This document shows, in pieces, positions 54,100 to 63,337 of a DNA stretch of 64,000 nt (the first letter of the stretch is position 1; every line of letters starts with the position of its first letter). Location of the stretch: positions 2,785,001 through 2,849,000 of the forward strand of contig NZ_CP126889.1 of the NCBI RefSeq assembly GCF_030246845.1, given 5' to 3'. Source of the stretch: Enhydrobacter sp. (lineage in GTDB: Bacteria > Pseudomonadota > Alphaproteobacteria > Reyranellales > Reyranellaceae). Below the pieces are notes generated by a model that was not told the origin of the DNA, made no database searches, and saw only the letters and a program-made list of their open reading frames with translations. Both the position numbers and the translations under genes were made by a program.

Positions 54100-56348
54100 T
54101 ACGCAGCGCCCCTGGCGAGCCTGACAGAAGTTGCGTGTCGGTGCGGTCGGTCGGGCGGCAGACGAGCGAGCCGCAGGGCATTGGCGACGACGATCAACGA
54201 CGACAGCGACATGGCGATGGCGGCGACGAGCGGCGTCACGAGGCCCAGGACGGCGATCGGGATCGCGAACAGATTGTAGACGATCGCAAGAACGAGATTC
54301 TGGCGCACCAACATGCCGCTCGAGCGTGCGATCCGGATCGCGTCGGGCACGGCCTGGAGGGTCTTGTGGAGAAAGACCAGGTCGGCGGCACTGCGGCCGA
54401 TGTCGGCGGCGGTGGCGGGCGCCATGGAGGCGTGAGCCGCCGCAAGGGCTGGTGCATCGTTGATCCCGTCACCCACCATCAGGACCTTGTGCCCGCTTGC
54501 CTCGAGGGCGGCGATGCGGGTGACCTTTTCGGATGGGGCGACATTCGCACGGAAAGGAATGTCGAGTTTGCCGGCGATCTGTCCCACGGCTTCATCCCGG
54601 TCTCCCGACAGGATTTCCATCGGCAGGCCTGTGCCGCGCAGTGCGGCCACGGCCTGTTCCGCTTCGGGGCGGATCTGGTCGTCGAAGTGAAACGACGCGA
54701 CGAGGCCTCCGTCCCGTGCAAGCACGACGCCGGCTGCGGGCACGTCGTCGTTCCTGTCCGCGCAAAGCGCCCAGGCCGGTCGTCCCAAGCGATAGATGCC
54801 GGTGTCAAGATGCGCCTCGAGACCGCAAGCCGGGTGTTCGGTGACATCCGCCGAGGTGATCGCGACCGACAGGGCAGGATCAATGGCCTGGGCCAATGCT
54901 CGGGAATAGGGATGGCTCGAATGGGCGGCGATCCCGGCCGCGATCCGCAAAGCCGAGGGAGCGACAGCGTCGCCATTCTTAAGGCGCGGTGTTCCGAGTG
55001 TCAGCGTTCCCGTCTTGTCGAACACGACGGTGTCGATCTCTGCAAGCCGCTCGAGTGCGCCGCCGTCCTTCAGCAGGATGCCGTGTTCGAAAAGGCGCCG
55101 CGCCGCGACGACCTGGACCATAGGAACGGCAAGGCCGAGCGCGCAGGGGCAAGTGATGATCAGGACGGCGATGGCGATCGTGGCCGCCCGATGCAGGTCG
55201 CCTGTCGACAGCAACCAGCCGACGAAAGTCAGCGCAGCAGCCAAATGGACGGCCGGCGCATAAAGTCGGGCCGCGCGATCGGCGATCCGCCGATAAGCCG
55301 CCCGGCCGGCCTCTGCCTGCTCCATCAATCGGATCATGTCGGCAAGGAACGAATCGCTTGCCGTCGCCGTCGCGACAATCGTCAAGGGGCCCCTGAGATT
55401 GAGCATGCCCGCTTGCAGCGCGGCGCCCTCCATCGCCGGACGTGGCACGCTTTCGCCGTTGACCAGCGAGCAATCGAGCTCGGAGTCTCCGCTGACCACC
55501 CGGGCATCGACCGGGACGCGCTCGCCGGCGGCCAGGAGGATGGTCATCCCCGGCTTCAGCTCATTGACCGGCAAATATGTTCGCGTGCCGTCCGATTCCA
55601 GGACGAAAGACCCGCGCGCCGCCAGGCGTGTAAGGCCCATGACCGCCTGACGGGCGCGCCCGCGCATCATGTGGTCTAGCGTACGGCCGATCAGCAGGAA
55701 GAAGAGAAGAGAGGCGGCGGCGTCGAAATAAGCGTGCGGCCCGTGATGGACGGTTTCATAGAGGCTCATGGCGAAAGCGGCGAGAACACCAATCGAGATG
55801 GGAACATCCATGTTGGTGCGCCCGCGTTCCAGCGCGCTCCACGCCGAGCGGAAGAAAATGCGCCCGGAATAAACAAGCGCGACGATACCAAGCAGCGCCG
55901 ACAGCCAATGGAAAAGGTCGCGCGTGACGACGTCGGCCCCGGACCATACCGCGACCGACAGCATCATGATATTGGCGGCCGCGAAGCCCGCGACCGCGAG
56001 CGCGCGCACGAGTTCGCGAAGCGCGCCATCCTCGCGGTCGTCCGCGATATCGTGGAGATGGGACGGATAGCCGAGCTGGGCGAGGATCGCGGTAAAGGGG
56101 GGCGGCGCGCCGCCCTCATGCCATCGGATGGTCACCCGCTTGGTCGACAGGTTCACCCTGGCCATTTCGACGCCCGGCAGCCTGCCGAGTGCCTGCTCGA
56201 TCCTCTGAATGCAGGCGCCGCAATGGATGGTCGGCACCGACAACTCGGTCTGCCGCACGCCGGGACCGACGGTCCGGCTGGCCAGCAACACCTCGTCGGC
56301 ACGACTCGCCGGCTCCGCCGTCGGGGAGGTGCGTGCGGCCGCGTTCAT
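54099..56348 (-). CDS. ccoI: Copper-exporting P-type ATPase for cbb3 assembly
   Basis: 749 residues. An N-terminal metal-binding domain has HCGACIQRI, followed by eight membrane spans with CPCALG, phosphorylation motif VFDKTGTLT, HP locus SSHPYSRAL and hinge GDGINDAPA. This is the P1B copper type known as FixI/CcoI, which delivers copper for the cbb3 oxidase. The frame extends far upstream in silent DNA, but the Met at 56348 overlaps the previous stop as ATGA and gives the family length. Confidence 0.95.
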   Translation of the reverse strand: MNAAARTSPTAEPASRADEVLLASRTVGPGVRQTELSVPTIHCGACIQRIEQALGRLPGVEMARVNLSTKRVTIRWHEGGAPPPFTAILAQLGYPSHLHDIADDREDGALRELVRALAVAGFAAANIMMLSVAVWSGADVVTRDLFHWLSALLGIVALVYSGRIFFRSAWSALERGRTNMDVPISIGVLAAFAMSLYETVHHGPHAYFDAAASLLFFLLIGRTLDHMMRGRARQAVMGLTRLAARGSFVLESDGTRTYLPVNELKPGMTILLAAGERVPVDARVVSGDSELDCSLVNGESVPRPAMEGAALQAGMLNLRGPLTIVATATASDSFLADMIRLMEQAEAGRAAYRRIADRAARLYAPAVHLAAALTFVGWLLSTGDLHRAATIAIAVLIITCPCALGLAVPMVQVVAARRLFEHGILLKDGGALERLAEIDTVVFDKTGTLTLGTPRLKNGDAVAPSALRIAAGIAAHSSHPYSRALAQAIDPALSVAITSADVTEHPACGLEAHLDTGIYRLGRPAWALCADRNDDVPAAGVVLARDGGLVASFHFDDQIRPEAEQAVAALRGTGLPMEILSGDRDEAVGQIAGKLDIPFRANVAPSEKVTRIAALEASGHKVLMVGDGINDAPALAAAHASMAPATAADIGRSAADLVFLHKTLQAVPDAIRIARSSGMLVRQNLVLAIVYNLFAIPIAVLGLVTPLVAAIAMSLSSLIVVANALRLARLPPDRPHRHATSVRLARGAA

Positions 56349-57160
56349 GTCGCGGCGGCAGGCCTCAGCGCCCGGTAGGCATGCCACGTTCCGTGCCCCA
56401 AGACGGGAAAGACGACGATCAACCCGATCAGGCCGGTGACGAGGCTCAGCAGGAAGAGCCCGAGCACGATTGCCCCCCAGGCCAGCATCGGCCGCAGATT
56501 CTGCCCGACAACCGCCACGCTCGTGCCCATGGCGCTGAGCGCATCGACACGTTCCTCCAGCAGCATCGGGATCGAGTAGGCGCTGATGGCGAATGACAGT
56601 GCCGCAAACAGCGCACCGACCAGCGTGCCGACGATCAGCATCGCCCAGCCGGTCCACGTCAAGAACAGCATCGACGAGATATGGGACAGGCCGGCAAACG
56701 GCCGCAGCCCGAAGAACAGCGCATAGACGATGACCGCGGCCCGCATCCAGAGCAGCATCAGCAGGCACAGGAGCACACCGGTGAAAAGAATCTGGGCGCC
56801 GGATCGCGGGCGCACGAAGATCATCCGTGACAAGCTGATCGGTGCGCCCGCGGCGATCCGTCGGCTCTTCTCGTAGAGGCCGATCGCGATGATGGGGCCG
56901 ACCACCATGAAGCCGGCAAGCGCGGGAAACAGGATGTAGTCCAGCCCGAATCGGTACAGGCCTCCGACAATGAGCAGCGAGACCAGAAAGACGAGCATGC
57001 CATAGGCGAGGCTGGTCGTGGAATGCACCCGGAAGTCCTTCCACCCTTCGAGAAGCCAGCCTGCGGCCGCGCCCGCCGGCAGGTTGCGGCTCCACCGACG
57101 GTCGCGGGGCAACGGCGGCAGGACCGCCGGAATGATCACAGGCCGATCTTGCTGCCTCAT
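56345..57160 (-). CDS. DUF2189 multi-span membrane protein
   Basis: 271 residues with about six membrane helices and the DUF2189 blocks GWLLEGWKDFRVHSTTSLAY, FALISAYSIPMLLEE-like text near 215, and FPVLGHGTWHAYRAL at the end. Function unknown. It sits between the 74-residue gene and ccoI, where many rhizobia carry ccoG and ccoH. Overlapping starts and stops on both sides indicate tight co-translation. GGAGGCAAG precedes ATG 57160. Confidence 0.88.
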   Translation of the reverse strand: MRQQDRPVIIPAVLPPLPRDRRWSRNLPAGAAAGWLLEGWKDFRVHSTTSLAYGMLVFLVSLLIVGGLYRFGLDYILFPALAGFMVVGPIIAIGLYEKSRRIAAGAPISLSRMIFVRPRSGAQILFTGVLLCLLMLLWMRAAVIVYALFFGLRPFAGLSHISSMLFLTWTGWAMLIVGTLVGALFAALSFAISAYSIPMLLEERVDALSAMGTSVAVVGQNLRPMLAWGAIVLGLFLLSLVTGLIGLIVVFPVLGHGTWHAYRALRPAAAT

Positions 57161-57381
57161 CTTGCCTCCACTCGGCCCGTCGCCGGCGTGCAGGACGATT
57201 GCGCCGCGCTGTACAGGCCTTTCGTTCCATCGCCGTCGCCGGCACGCAGATGCGTGACGCAGTCCGGTTGGGACGTCACCGCGACGCTCACCAGGTGCCA
57301 GTTGGCGACGCCGACGATCACCAGTCCAACGGCAATCATGAGCCACATCCCGAGGTAGCGTCTGGTTGTCGTCGTGCTCAT
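57157..57381 (-). CDS. Small membrane protein in the cco operon, 74 residues
   Basis: One transmembrane helix (about 10-32, YLGMWLMIAVGLVIVGVANW), then a short periplasmic-like tail with two cysteines (DCVTHLR and SSCTPATG) that could form a disulfide or bind metal. It does not look like CcoH. Its ATG overlaps the ccoP stop and its stop overlaps the DUF2189 start. Likely an accessory factor of the oxidase; family not recognised. Confidence 0.75.
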   Translation of the reverse strand: MSTTTTRRYLGMWLMIAVGLVIVGVANWHLVSVAVTSQPDCVTHLRAGDGDGTKGLYSAAQSSCTPATGRVEAR

Positions 57382-58256
57382 GGCGCAGTCTTGCGCAGGT
57401 CGATGAGGTATAGGGCGAGGATCTTGCGGTCGGTGGGCGACAGCCGGGCTTCCCAGGTCGGCATGTGACCCTGCCGTCCGCCCCATATCGTCGTATAAAC
57501 CGATGCCGCGTCACCGCCGTAGATCCAGACCGCATCCGTAAGATCGGGAGCCCCGACGTCGGTCTTGCCTCTGGCATCGTCGCCATGACACGACGCGCAA
57601 TTGCTGGCGAACAGCGCCTTGCCGGAGGAGACCTTGCCGGCGGGCACGTCCGACGCAGCACTCTTCGAGAGGCTGAGCACGTAGGCGAGAACATTCTCCA
57701 TGTCCGGGCGCTCGAGTATTCGATCTCGTCCGAACGCGGGCATTTGCGACACGCGGCTGTCCGGATGGCTGGAATTGATGCCAACGCGAATGGTCTCGGC
57801 CATCGCCTCGGGCGAGCCGCCCCACAGCCACGCGTTCGTGGTCAGATTCGGAAAGCCTTTCCCGCCCTTTGCCTCGCGCCCATGGCAGGCCGCGCAGTTG
57901 TCGCCGAACAGGGTTCGGCCGGTCGTGCGGACCATCTCCATCAACTGCGGATCGGCCTGGATTCGGGCATAACTTTCCTTCTCGATCAGATTCGTCCAGG
58001 TCGCGCGATCGAGCGCCGCCTGCTTCAGCGACTCGCTGACGGCGGCGCGCTGATCGGCGCCCAGAATGCCCTTGGTGAAGGTCGTGCCGAGCGGCCAGGT
58101 CGGCATCAGCACCCAGTACCCCAGGGAAAACAGCACGGTCGAGATCAGGAAAAAGAAAATGACGCGTGGAACGGGGGTGTTCAGCTCGGTGATGCCGTTC
58201 CACTCGTGCCCTGTCGTGAGATACCCGGTATGGGAGTCGCGTTCGTCTTTCGCCAT
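57378..58256 (-). CDS. ccoP: cbb3 oxidase diheme subunit CcoP
   Basis: 292 residues. N-terminal GHEWNGITELNTPVPR and one helix (about 33-52), then two cytochrome c domains with CAACH and CASCH plus axial Met in QMPAFG and GHMPTW. Anchored in the membrane, facing the periplasm, and passes electrons to CcoO/CcoN. Starts one base after ccoQ. Confidence 0.96.
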   Translation of the reverse strand: MAKDERDSHTGYLTTGHEWNGITELNTPVPRVIFFFLISTVLFSLGYWVLMPTWPLGTTFTKGILGADQRAAVSESLKQAALDRATWTNLIEKESYARIQADPQLMEMVRTTGRTLFGDNCAACHGREAKGGKGFPNLTTNAWLWGGSPEAMAETIRVGINSSHPDSRVSQMPAFGRDRILERPDMENVLAYVLSLSKSAASDVPAGKVSSGKALFASNCASCHGDDARGKTDVGAPDLTDAVWIYGGDAASVYTTIWGGRQGHMPTWEARLSPTDRKILALYLIDLRKTAP

Positions 58257-58257
58257 T

Positions 58258-58443
58258 TTACTTTGCGCCTTCGCTGGGCCTGCCCTCGTCGTTCAGGATC
58301 GCCCTCGCAGCCCGCTCGAACCGCTTCTTGTTCGAAGGCCAGTAGACATAGACGAGGACGGCGGCGGAAAGGCCGATCAGATAGAAAAGCCCGACCGACT
58401 TGGAAAGCCATAGCAGAGTGTCGTGCTCGACGGTCACGATCAT
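58258..58443 (-). CDS. ccoQ: cbb3 oxidase small subunit CcoQ
   Basis: 61 residues with one helix (about 18-36, VGLFYLIGLSAAVLVYVYW) and the CcoQ pattern WPSNKKRFERAARAIL after it. It stabilises the complex. The ATG overlaps the ccoO stop by four bases. The frame is open upstream but this start fits the family. Confidence 0.92.
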   Translation of the reverse strand: MIVTVEHDTLLWLSKSVGLFYLIGLSAAVLVYVYWPSNKKRFERAARAILNDEGRPSEGAK

Positions 58444-59171
58444 TCCCCTGCCGCAGGAGCGGGCCGGCTTGCGACATCCGTAAGGCGGCCTAGGATTTGC
58501 AGATAGGCGACCAGAGCGTCCATCTCCGTAAGCTCGGCCGGATTGCCGTCGAAGGCCCGCACCGTCGTCGCCTCGCCATAGCGCCCGGTCACGCCCTCGG
58601 CGAGCGGCGAGTCGGGCGCGGACTGCGCGTAGGCGTCGGCGGCCGCATTCGCGATCATGTCGTCGGTATAGGGCACGCCGACGGCGCGCTGCGCCCTCAG
58701 GTGGGAGCCGAGGTCGCCGGTCCGCAGCGCTGTTCCCAATAGCCAAGTGTAACGTGGCATGACGGACTCCGGCACCACGTCGCGCGGGTTTACGAGATGG
58801 GCGACGTGCCATTCGTCGGAGTATTTTCCGCCGATGCGCGCGAGATCCGGTCCCGTGCGCTTGGAGCCCCAGAGCATGGGATGGTCGTATTTCGATTCGA
58901 CCGCGAGCGAGTAGGGGCCATACCGCTCGACCTCGTCGCGCAGGGTACGGATCATCTGCGAATGGCAGGCGTAGCAGCCTTCGCGCGTATAGATGTTCCG
59001 GCCCGCCAGCTCGAGCGGCGTGTAGAGCCGCATGTCGGGGGCGTCTTCGACGGTCTGATGGATCGTGAAGAGCGGTGCGATCTCGAAGATGCCGCCGATG
59101 CTGGCGACAAGGACGATGCTGAGAACGAGCCCGATGGTCCTGCGTTCCAGCCGATAGTGGAATCCGAACAT
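58440..59171 (-). CDS. ccoO: cbb3 oxidase monoheme subunit CcoO
   Basis: 243 residues. N-terminal anchor (about 12-33), then EGCYACHSQMIRTLRDEVER with the heme motif CYACH, and MPRYTWLL with the axial Met. CcoO core features such as RYGPYSLA and WGSKRTGPDLARIGGKYSDE are all present. Its ATG is four bases after the ccoN stop. Confidence 0.96.
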   Translation of the reverse strand: MFGFHYRLERRTIGLVLSIVLVASIGGIFEIAPLFTIHQTVEDAPDMRLYTPLELAGRNIYTREGCYACHSQMIRTLRDEVERYGPYSLAVESKYDHPMLWGSKRTGPDLARIGGKYSDEWHVAHLVNPRDVVPESVMPRYTWLLGTALRTGDLGSHLRAQRAVGVPYTDDMIANAAADAYAQSAPDSPLAEGVTGRYGEATTVRAFDGNPAELTEMDALVAYLQILGRLTDVASRPAPAAGE

Positions 59172-59175
59172 GACC

Positions 59176-60834
59176 TCACTCTCCCGGCTGGAGGAGCGGT
59201 TGCTCCGCGAGCACCGGCTGGTCGGCTCCCGAGCGGACCGCGGCGCGGGGCGCGGTGCGGATGGTCATCCATACATTGTAGCAGCCGACCAGCGCGCCGA
59301 TCAGGAACAGCAGGCCGCCGACGGTACGGGCGATGTAGTAGGGATGCATGGCGACCAGCGAGTCGACGAAGGTATAGGCGAGCGTGCCGCCGTCATTGTA
59401 GGTCCGCCACATCAGCCCCTGGATGATGCCGGAGTTCCACATCGCGAAGACGTAGACGATGGTCCCGGCGATCGCGAGCCAGAAGTGCACCTCGACGAGC
59501 TGGGGCGAATGCATGGTCGGCCGCTTCCACAGCCAGGGCACGGACGCATAGATCGCGCCGAAGGTGATCATCGACACCCATCCCAGGGTGCCGGCATGGA
59601 CGTGGCCGATCGTCCAGTCGGTGTAGTGCGACAGGGAATTGACCGGCCGGATCGCCATGAACGAGCCCTCGAAGGTGGAGAGCCCGTAGAAGACCGCGGC
59701 GACCATCATGAAGCGCAACACGGCATCGTCGCGAACCTTGTGCCAGGCGCCGTTCAGGGTCATCAGCGCATTGCCGGCCGATACCCAGGATGGAACGAGT
59801 AGCATCACCGAGAAGGTCATGCCCAGAGACTGCACCCATTGCGGCAGCGCGGTGTAGTGCAGGTGGTGCGAGCCCGCCCACATGTAGAAGAAGGTGATGC
59901 CCCAGAAGCTGATGATCGACATCCGATAGGAATAGATCGGCCGACCGGCGCGCTTCGGCATGTAGTAGTAGAGCATGCCGAGGAAGCCGGAAGTCAGGAA
60001 GAAGGCGACGGCGTTGTGGCCGTACCACCATTGCGTCATCGCGTCCTGGACGCCGGAGAAGAGCGAGTAGCTCTTGGCGCTGCCGAAGGAGACCGGCACG
60101 GCGAGATTATTGACGATGTGCAGCATCGCCACGACCAGAATGAACGCCAGGTAGTACCAGTTCGCGACATAGATATGCGGTTCGTTGCGGCGTGCCAGCG
60201 TGCGCAGGTAAGTGACGAAATAGACCACCCAGACGACCACGAGCCAGATATCGGCATACCATTCGGGCTCCGCGTACTCCTTGGACTGCGTGATGCCCAT
60301 CATGTAGCCGCTCACGGCGAGCACGCAGAAGAGATTGTAGCCGAACAGCACGAACAGCGGGCTGAGCTGATCGGGCAGCCGGGCCCGCGACGTGCGCTGC
60401 ATGACGTAGAACGAGGTCGCGATCAGCGCATTGCCGCCGAAGCCGAAGATGACGCCGGTCGTGTGGACGGGGCGGATGCGCCCGAAGCTTGCCCAGCCGG
60501 CGTCGAAGGTGAGATCGGGCCAGGCCAGCAGCGCGGCCACCCACACGCCGAAGAACATCCCGACGGCGGCCCAGGCCATCGCGAGCACCAGACCGATCTT
60601 GCTCGGCTCGTCGTAGTAGTGATCGAGACGTCGCTCGTCCGGCTCCGGGGCGAAGTAGCCGGAAATCACCGCAAATGTCGCCGCGAGCGCGACAACCATT
60701 ACGAGTGCACCGTGCCCGCCCAGCGGATCGTTCCGTCCCGCTCCCATCAGTGCCAGCCCGAGGGCGAACAGGACCAGAAGAATGACGAGCGCCGACAGTC
60801 GTTCGCTTCTGGTGAGAGTCGCAATCACTCGCAT
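59176..60834 (-). CDS. ccoN: cbb3 oxidase catalytic subunit CcoN
   Basis: 552 residues with about fourteen spans. Metal-ligand histidines are visible in PVHTTGVIFGFGGNAL, WWYGHNAVAFF, GSHHLHYTALPQW and IGHVHAGTLGW. Reduces oxygen at high affinity and pumps protons. First of an eight-gene leftward run ccoN-O-Q-P-x-DUF2189-I-S. Unlike the island genes, the 230 bases upstream carry no Fnr/FixK palindrome that I can find. ATG 60834 is preferred; the family starts about here. Confidence 0.95.
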   Translation of the reverse strand: MRVIATLTRSERLSALVILLVLFALGLALMGAGRNDPLGGHGALVMVVALAATFAVISGYFAPEPDERRLDHYYDEPSKIGLVLAMAWAAVGMFFGVWVAALLAWPDLTFDAGWASFGRIRPVHTTGVIFGFGGNALIATSFYVMQRTSRARLPDQLSPLFVLFGYNLFCVLAVSGYMMGITQSKEYAEPEWYADIWLVVVWVVYFVTYLRTLARRNEPHIYVANWYYLAFILVVAMLHIVNNLAVPVSFGSAKSYSLFSGVQDAMTQWWYGHNAVAFFLTSGFLGMLYYYMPKRAGRPIYSYRMSIISFWGITFFYMWAGSHHLHYTALPQWVQSLGMTFSVMLLVPSWVSAGNALMTLNGAWHKVRDDAVLRFMMVAAVFYGLSTFEGSFMAIRPVNSLSHYTDWTIGHVHAGTLGWVSMITFGAIYASVPWLWKRPTMHSPQLVEVHFWLAIAGTIVYVFAMWNSGIIQGLMWRTYNDGGTLAYTFVDSLVAMHPYYIARTVGGLLFLIGALVGCYNVWMTIRTAPRAAVRSGADQPVLAEQPLLQPGE

Positions 60835-61069
60835 TGCCGTGACACCCCCGGTCCCGCGGAATCGTCGGCACCGGTCACCACGACAGCGACGCCGCGCGTT
60901 CGGCTTAACTAGAGGATAGAAAGAGGATCGCCATCGGCATTTAACGTCGCAGGAGTCAACAGAGAAAGGTTGACATATCGCTAAAAGATATAAGTAGTTT
61001 GAATGTTAAAGCGGCATCGCACGGTGCGTCGAGAAGGCGTCGACGCCGCCTCGCTCGTGAGCCGAGGCG
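60835..61069. promoter_or_regulatory. Upstream region of ccoN, no Fnr/FixK box seen
   Basis: An AT-richer stretch (about 60900-61010) with short inverted pieces such as GTTGACATATCGC at 60969. Neither strand holds TTGAY-N4-RTCAA with one mismatch or less. This is the likely promoter of the oxidase operon, but its control is not evident. Confidence 0.45.
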
Positions 61070-61351
61070 TTGGCGATGGAAACTTGGGTGACTGATCGCA
61101 TGGCAGGGATTCCGCTGCTGTTCCATCTGCTGCCATCAGGCTGCGTATGCATGGAGAGCAGCAAAGGCTACTGCCGTATCGAGGGCGGTTGCGTCGTGCG
61201 AAGCGCCCTGTGCAACGCGACGAGCGCATTTCTTGCCACGCTCGACGGACATACGCTTGCGGATCTGGTGAGGCCGAAGCGGACGCTTGGCCGATTGCTG
61301 GCGCTCGACCCCGGCCACACGTCGCGCGGTCGATCGGGGACAGCTAGGTGA
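61070..61351 (+). CDS. Possible small ORF, 93 residues
   Basis: An open frame starting METWVTDRMAG with five cysteines in the middle (GCVCMESSKGYCRIEGGCVV). No family recognised and no clear ribosome site. It overlaps the tail of the convergent XdhC-family gene by eight bases. It fills the gap between ccoN and that gene but may be non-coding. Confidence 0.25.
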   Translation: MAMETWVTDRMAGIPLLFHLLPSGCVCMESSKGYCRIEGGCVVRSALCNATSAFLATLDGHTLADLVRPKRTLGRLLALDPGHTSRGRSGTAR

Positions 61352-62219
61352 CCATCGAGAGCGTCGCCGGCCGTCTCGCTTCAGCGTCCGGCAGAGATTC
61401 GCTGCCGCCGCTGTCCCGAGCCTTGCCTTTGCCCGCTCGGGAGCGTCGAACGAGGACCATCTCGCCCACGATCGAGAGAGCGATTTCCTCGGCGGTGCGC
61501 GCACCGATCTCGATGCCGGCCGGCGCGCGAATCCGGCTGATCGCCTGCTGATCGAATCCCGCGTCGCGAAGATAGTCGAGCACGAGACCTGTCCGCTTTC
61601 GGCTGGCGATCAGCGCGATGTAGCCGACGTCACTGGCAAGCAAACGTTGCAGCGATTCGTGGTCGCCTCGGTGTTGGGTGGCGATGACGACAAAATCGCG
61701 CGCGTCCGGCTTGAGACTGTCGTAGTCGGCGGAATCGTCGACGATCACCCGCGAGGCATCCGGGTATCGATCGGCTCTGGCCATCGGATCGTTGACGATC
61801 ACGTCGAACGACATCAAGGCGCCGAGATGGGACAGGCATTCCGCGATGCGCCCGTGCCCGAGAATCCACAGTGTCGGGCGAGGAACGACCGGCTCGACAT
61901 AAACTCTCATGCTGCCTCCGCAGGGCATGCCGGCGCCGAGCACCTCGTCGTCGAGATCGATATCGATCACCCGCGGGGTTTCCGTTCCGAGACACTCGAG
62001 GACGGCGTGCGCCACGGCCGATTCTGCACAGCCGCCGCCTACCCATCCGGCGATCGCCGCTCCCTTCGCGTCGAACAGGGCCTTGGCGCCGGGCCGCGCC
62101 GACGTCGATCCTTGCGCCTCGACAACGATGGCGAGGGCGAAGGCACGCCGCGCGGCGATGAGCTCGGCCGTCATGCCCAGAACATCTGCCCTTTCGAATC
62201 GTCGCGCGCCTTCGCTCAT
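61344..62219 (-). CDS. XdhC/CoxI-family protein
   Basis: 291 residues. ALAIVVEAQGSTSARPGAKA and GWVGGGCAESAV form the XdhC N-terminal domain. A Rossmann-like C-terminal part has LWILGHGRIAECLSHLGALM and later VGYIALIASRKRT. XdhC proteins insert or sulfurate the molybdenum cofactor in xanthine or CO dehydrogenase-type enzymes. No such enzyme is adjacent in the window. ATG 62219 has GGAAGTG upstream; 62234 is possible. Confidence 0.88.
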   Translation of the reverse strand: MSEGARRFERADVLGMTAELIAARRAFALAIVVEAQGSTSARPGAKALFDAKGAAIAGWVGGGCAESAVAHAVLECLGTETPRVIDIDLDDEVLGAGMPCGGSMRVYVEPVVPRPTLWILGHGRIAECLSHLGALMSFDVIVNDPMARADRYPDASRVIVDDSADYDSLKPDARDFVVIATQHRGDHESLQRLLASDVGYIALIASRKRTGLVLDYLRDAGFDQQAISRIRAPAGIEIGARTAEEIALSIVGEMVLVRRSRAGKGKARDSGGSESLPDAEARRPATLSMVT

Positions 62220-62476
62220 TGCTGACACTTCCAAGAATGGTTGTCCTTATCTTGTGTGTCGTTGCACGTCGTACAAATGAAATTAATGCTCTATTCAGTG
62301 CAATATTTTTGTTGTGAACCTAGCCACAGCAATTGCCGTTGCGGAGGCCCTGCGCGCGGACGAGCCGCCGCGGGGCGAAAGAAAGTAGCCAAAATGAGCG
62401 ACTTCGAGAGCGTTTCCTCCGATGCTGCCGAACTCGCTCCATTGTCATTTAAATGCAAATCTATTCATATGAAGGA

Positions 62477-63337
62477 ATGGACCTCGACCAGGCGCGCACC
62501 TTCCTCGAAATTGCCCAGACCGGAAGCTTCCTCGCGGCGGCCGAGCGTCTTCACATTACCCAGACCGCTGTCAGCGCGCGCGTGCGCAAGCTGGAAGATT
62601 TGCTCGGGCGCAGGCTGTTCGTCCGGAACAAGGCCGGCGCGCGACTGACGCCCGCAGGCGAACGCCTGGTCCGCCATGCGACCATGATGATCCAGGTATG
62701 GGAGCGGGCAAGGCAGCAGGTGGCCCTCCCTCCCGGCCGCAAAGACGGGGTCAGTGTCGGCGGCGAACTGAGCCTGTGGCACCCCCTGCTGGCCGACTGG
62801 CTGATCTGGATGCATCGCGAATGCCCCGAGATTGCCCTGCGTGCCGAGGTGGACAATCCCGCTCAATTGCTCGCGCGGGTGCAGGACGGCTCTCTCGACC
62901 TCGCCGTGCTCTACCATCCGCCGACTGGGCCGAACCTCGTGACCGAACTGCTTCTCGAGGAAAAGCTCGTCCTGGTGACCACGTCGGCAGACTGCAAGTT
63001 GACGCCCGAGCAATATGTCTATGTCGAATGGGGCCAGAGTTTCGCGGCCAATCACCAGACGGCGTTTCCGGAATTGGGCAGTCCGCCGATCTCGATCTCA
63101 CTGGGGCCGCTTGCCCTCACATATCTTCTCACGGTCGGCGGTTGCGGATATTTCCGCGTCGGCACCGTGCAACCGTTCTTGAGGGACGGTCGCCTCTATC
63201 GCGTGACGGATGCCCCGGAGTTCTCCCATTCGGCCTATGCGGTCTACGCGGGGCACGGCGACAGCGATGTCATTCACCAGGTGCGGCAGGGATTGAAGAC
63301 AGTCGCGCACGGCGCTCGGACGCGCCCAGCCGCATGA
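62477..63337 (+). CDS. LysR-family transcription regulator
   Basis: 286 residues. N-terminal helix-turn-helix MDLDQARTFLEIAQTGSFLA and AAERLHITQTAVSARVRKLE, then an inducer domain (about 90-280). The upstream 240 bases are AT-rich and shared with the divergent XdhC-family gene, its possible target. The frame opens at 62453, but MDLDQARTF is the family start. Stop abuts the convergent CoA-ligase stop without a gap. Confidence 0.9.
   Translation: MDLDQARTFLEIAQTGSFLAAAERLHITQTAVSARVRKLEDLLGRRLFVRNKAGARLTPAGERLVRHATMMIQVWERARQQVALPPGRKDGVSVGGELSLWHPLLADWLIWMHRECPEIALRAEVDNPAQLLARVQDGSLDLAVLYHPPTGPNLVTELLLEEKLVLVTTSADCKLTPEQYVYVEWGQSFAANHQTAFPELGSPPISISLGPLALTYLLTVGGCGYFRVGTVQPFLRDGRLYRVTDAPEFSHSAYAVYAGHGDSDVIHQVRQGLKTVAHGARTRPAA

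Noticed and set aside
60969..60998. TTGACA and nearby TATAAG as a promoter or Fnr/FixK box before ccoN
   Set aside because: The half sites do not form TTGAY-N4-RTCAA, and the -35/-10 spacing is too short (about 13) and points away from ccoN.
62394..62648. Short + frame starting MSDFESVSSD before the LysR gene
   Set aside because: It overlaps the LysR helix-turn-helix in another frame and loses coding character after about 30 residues.
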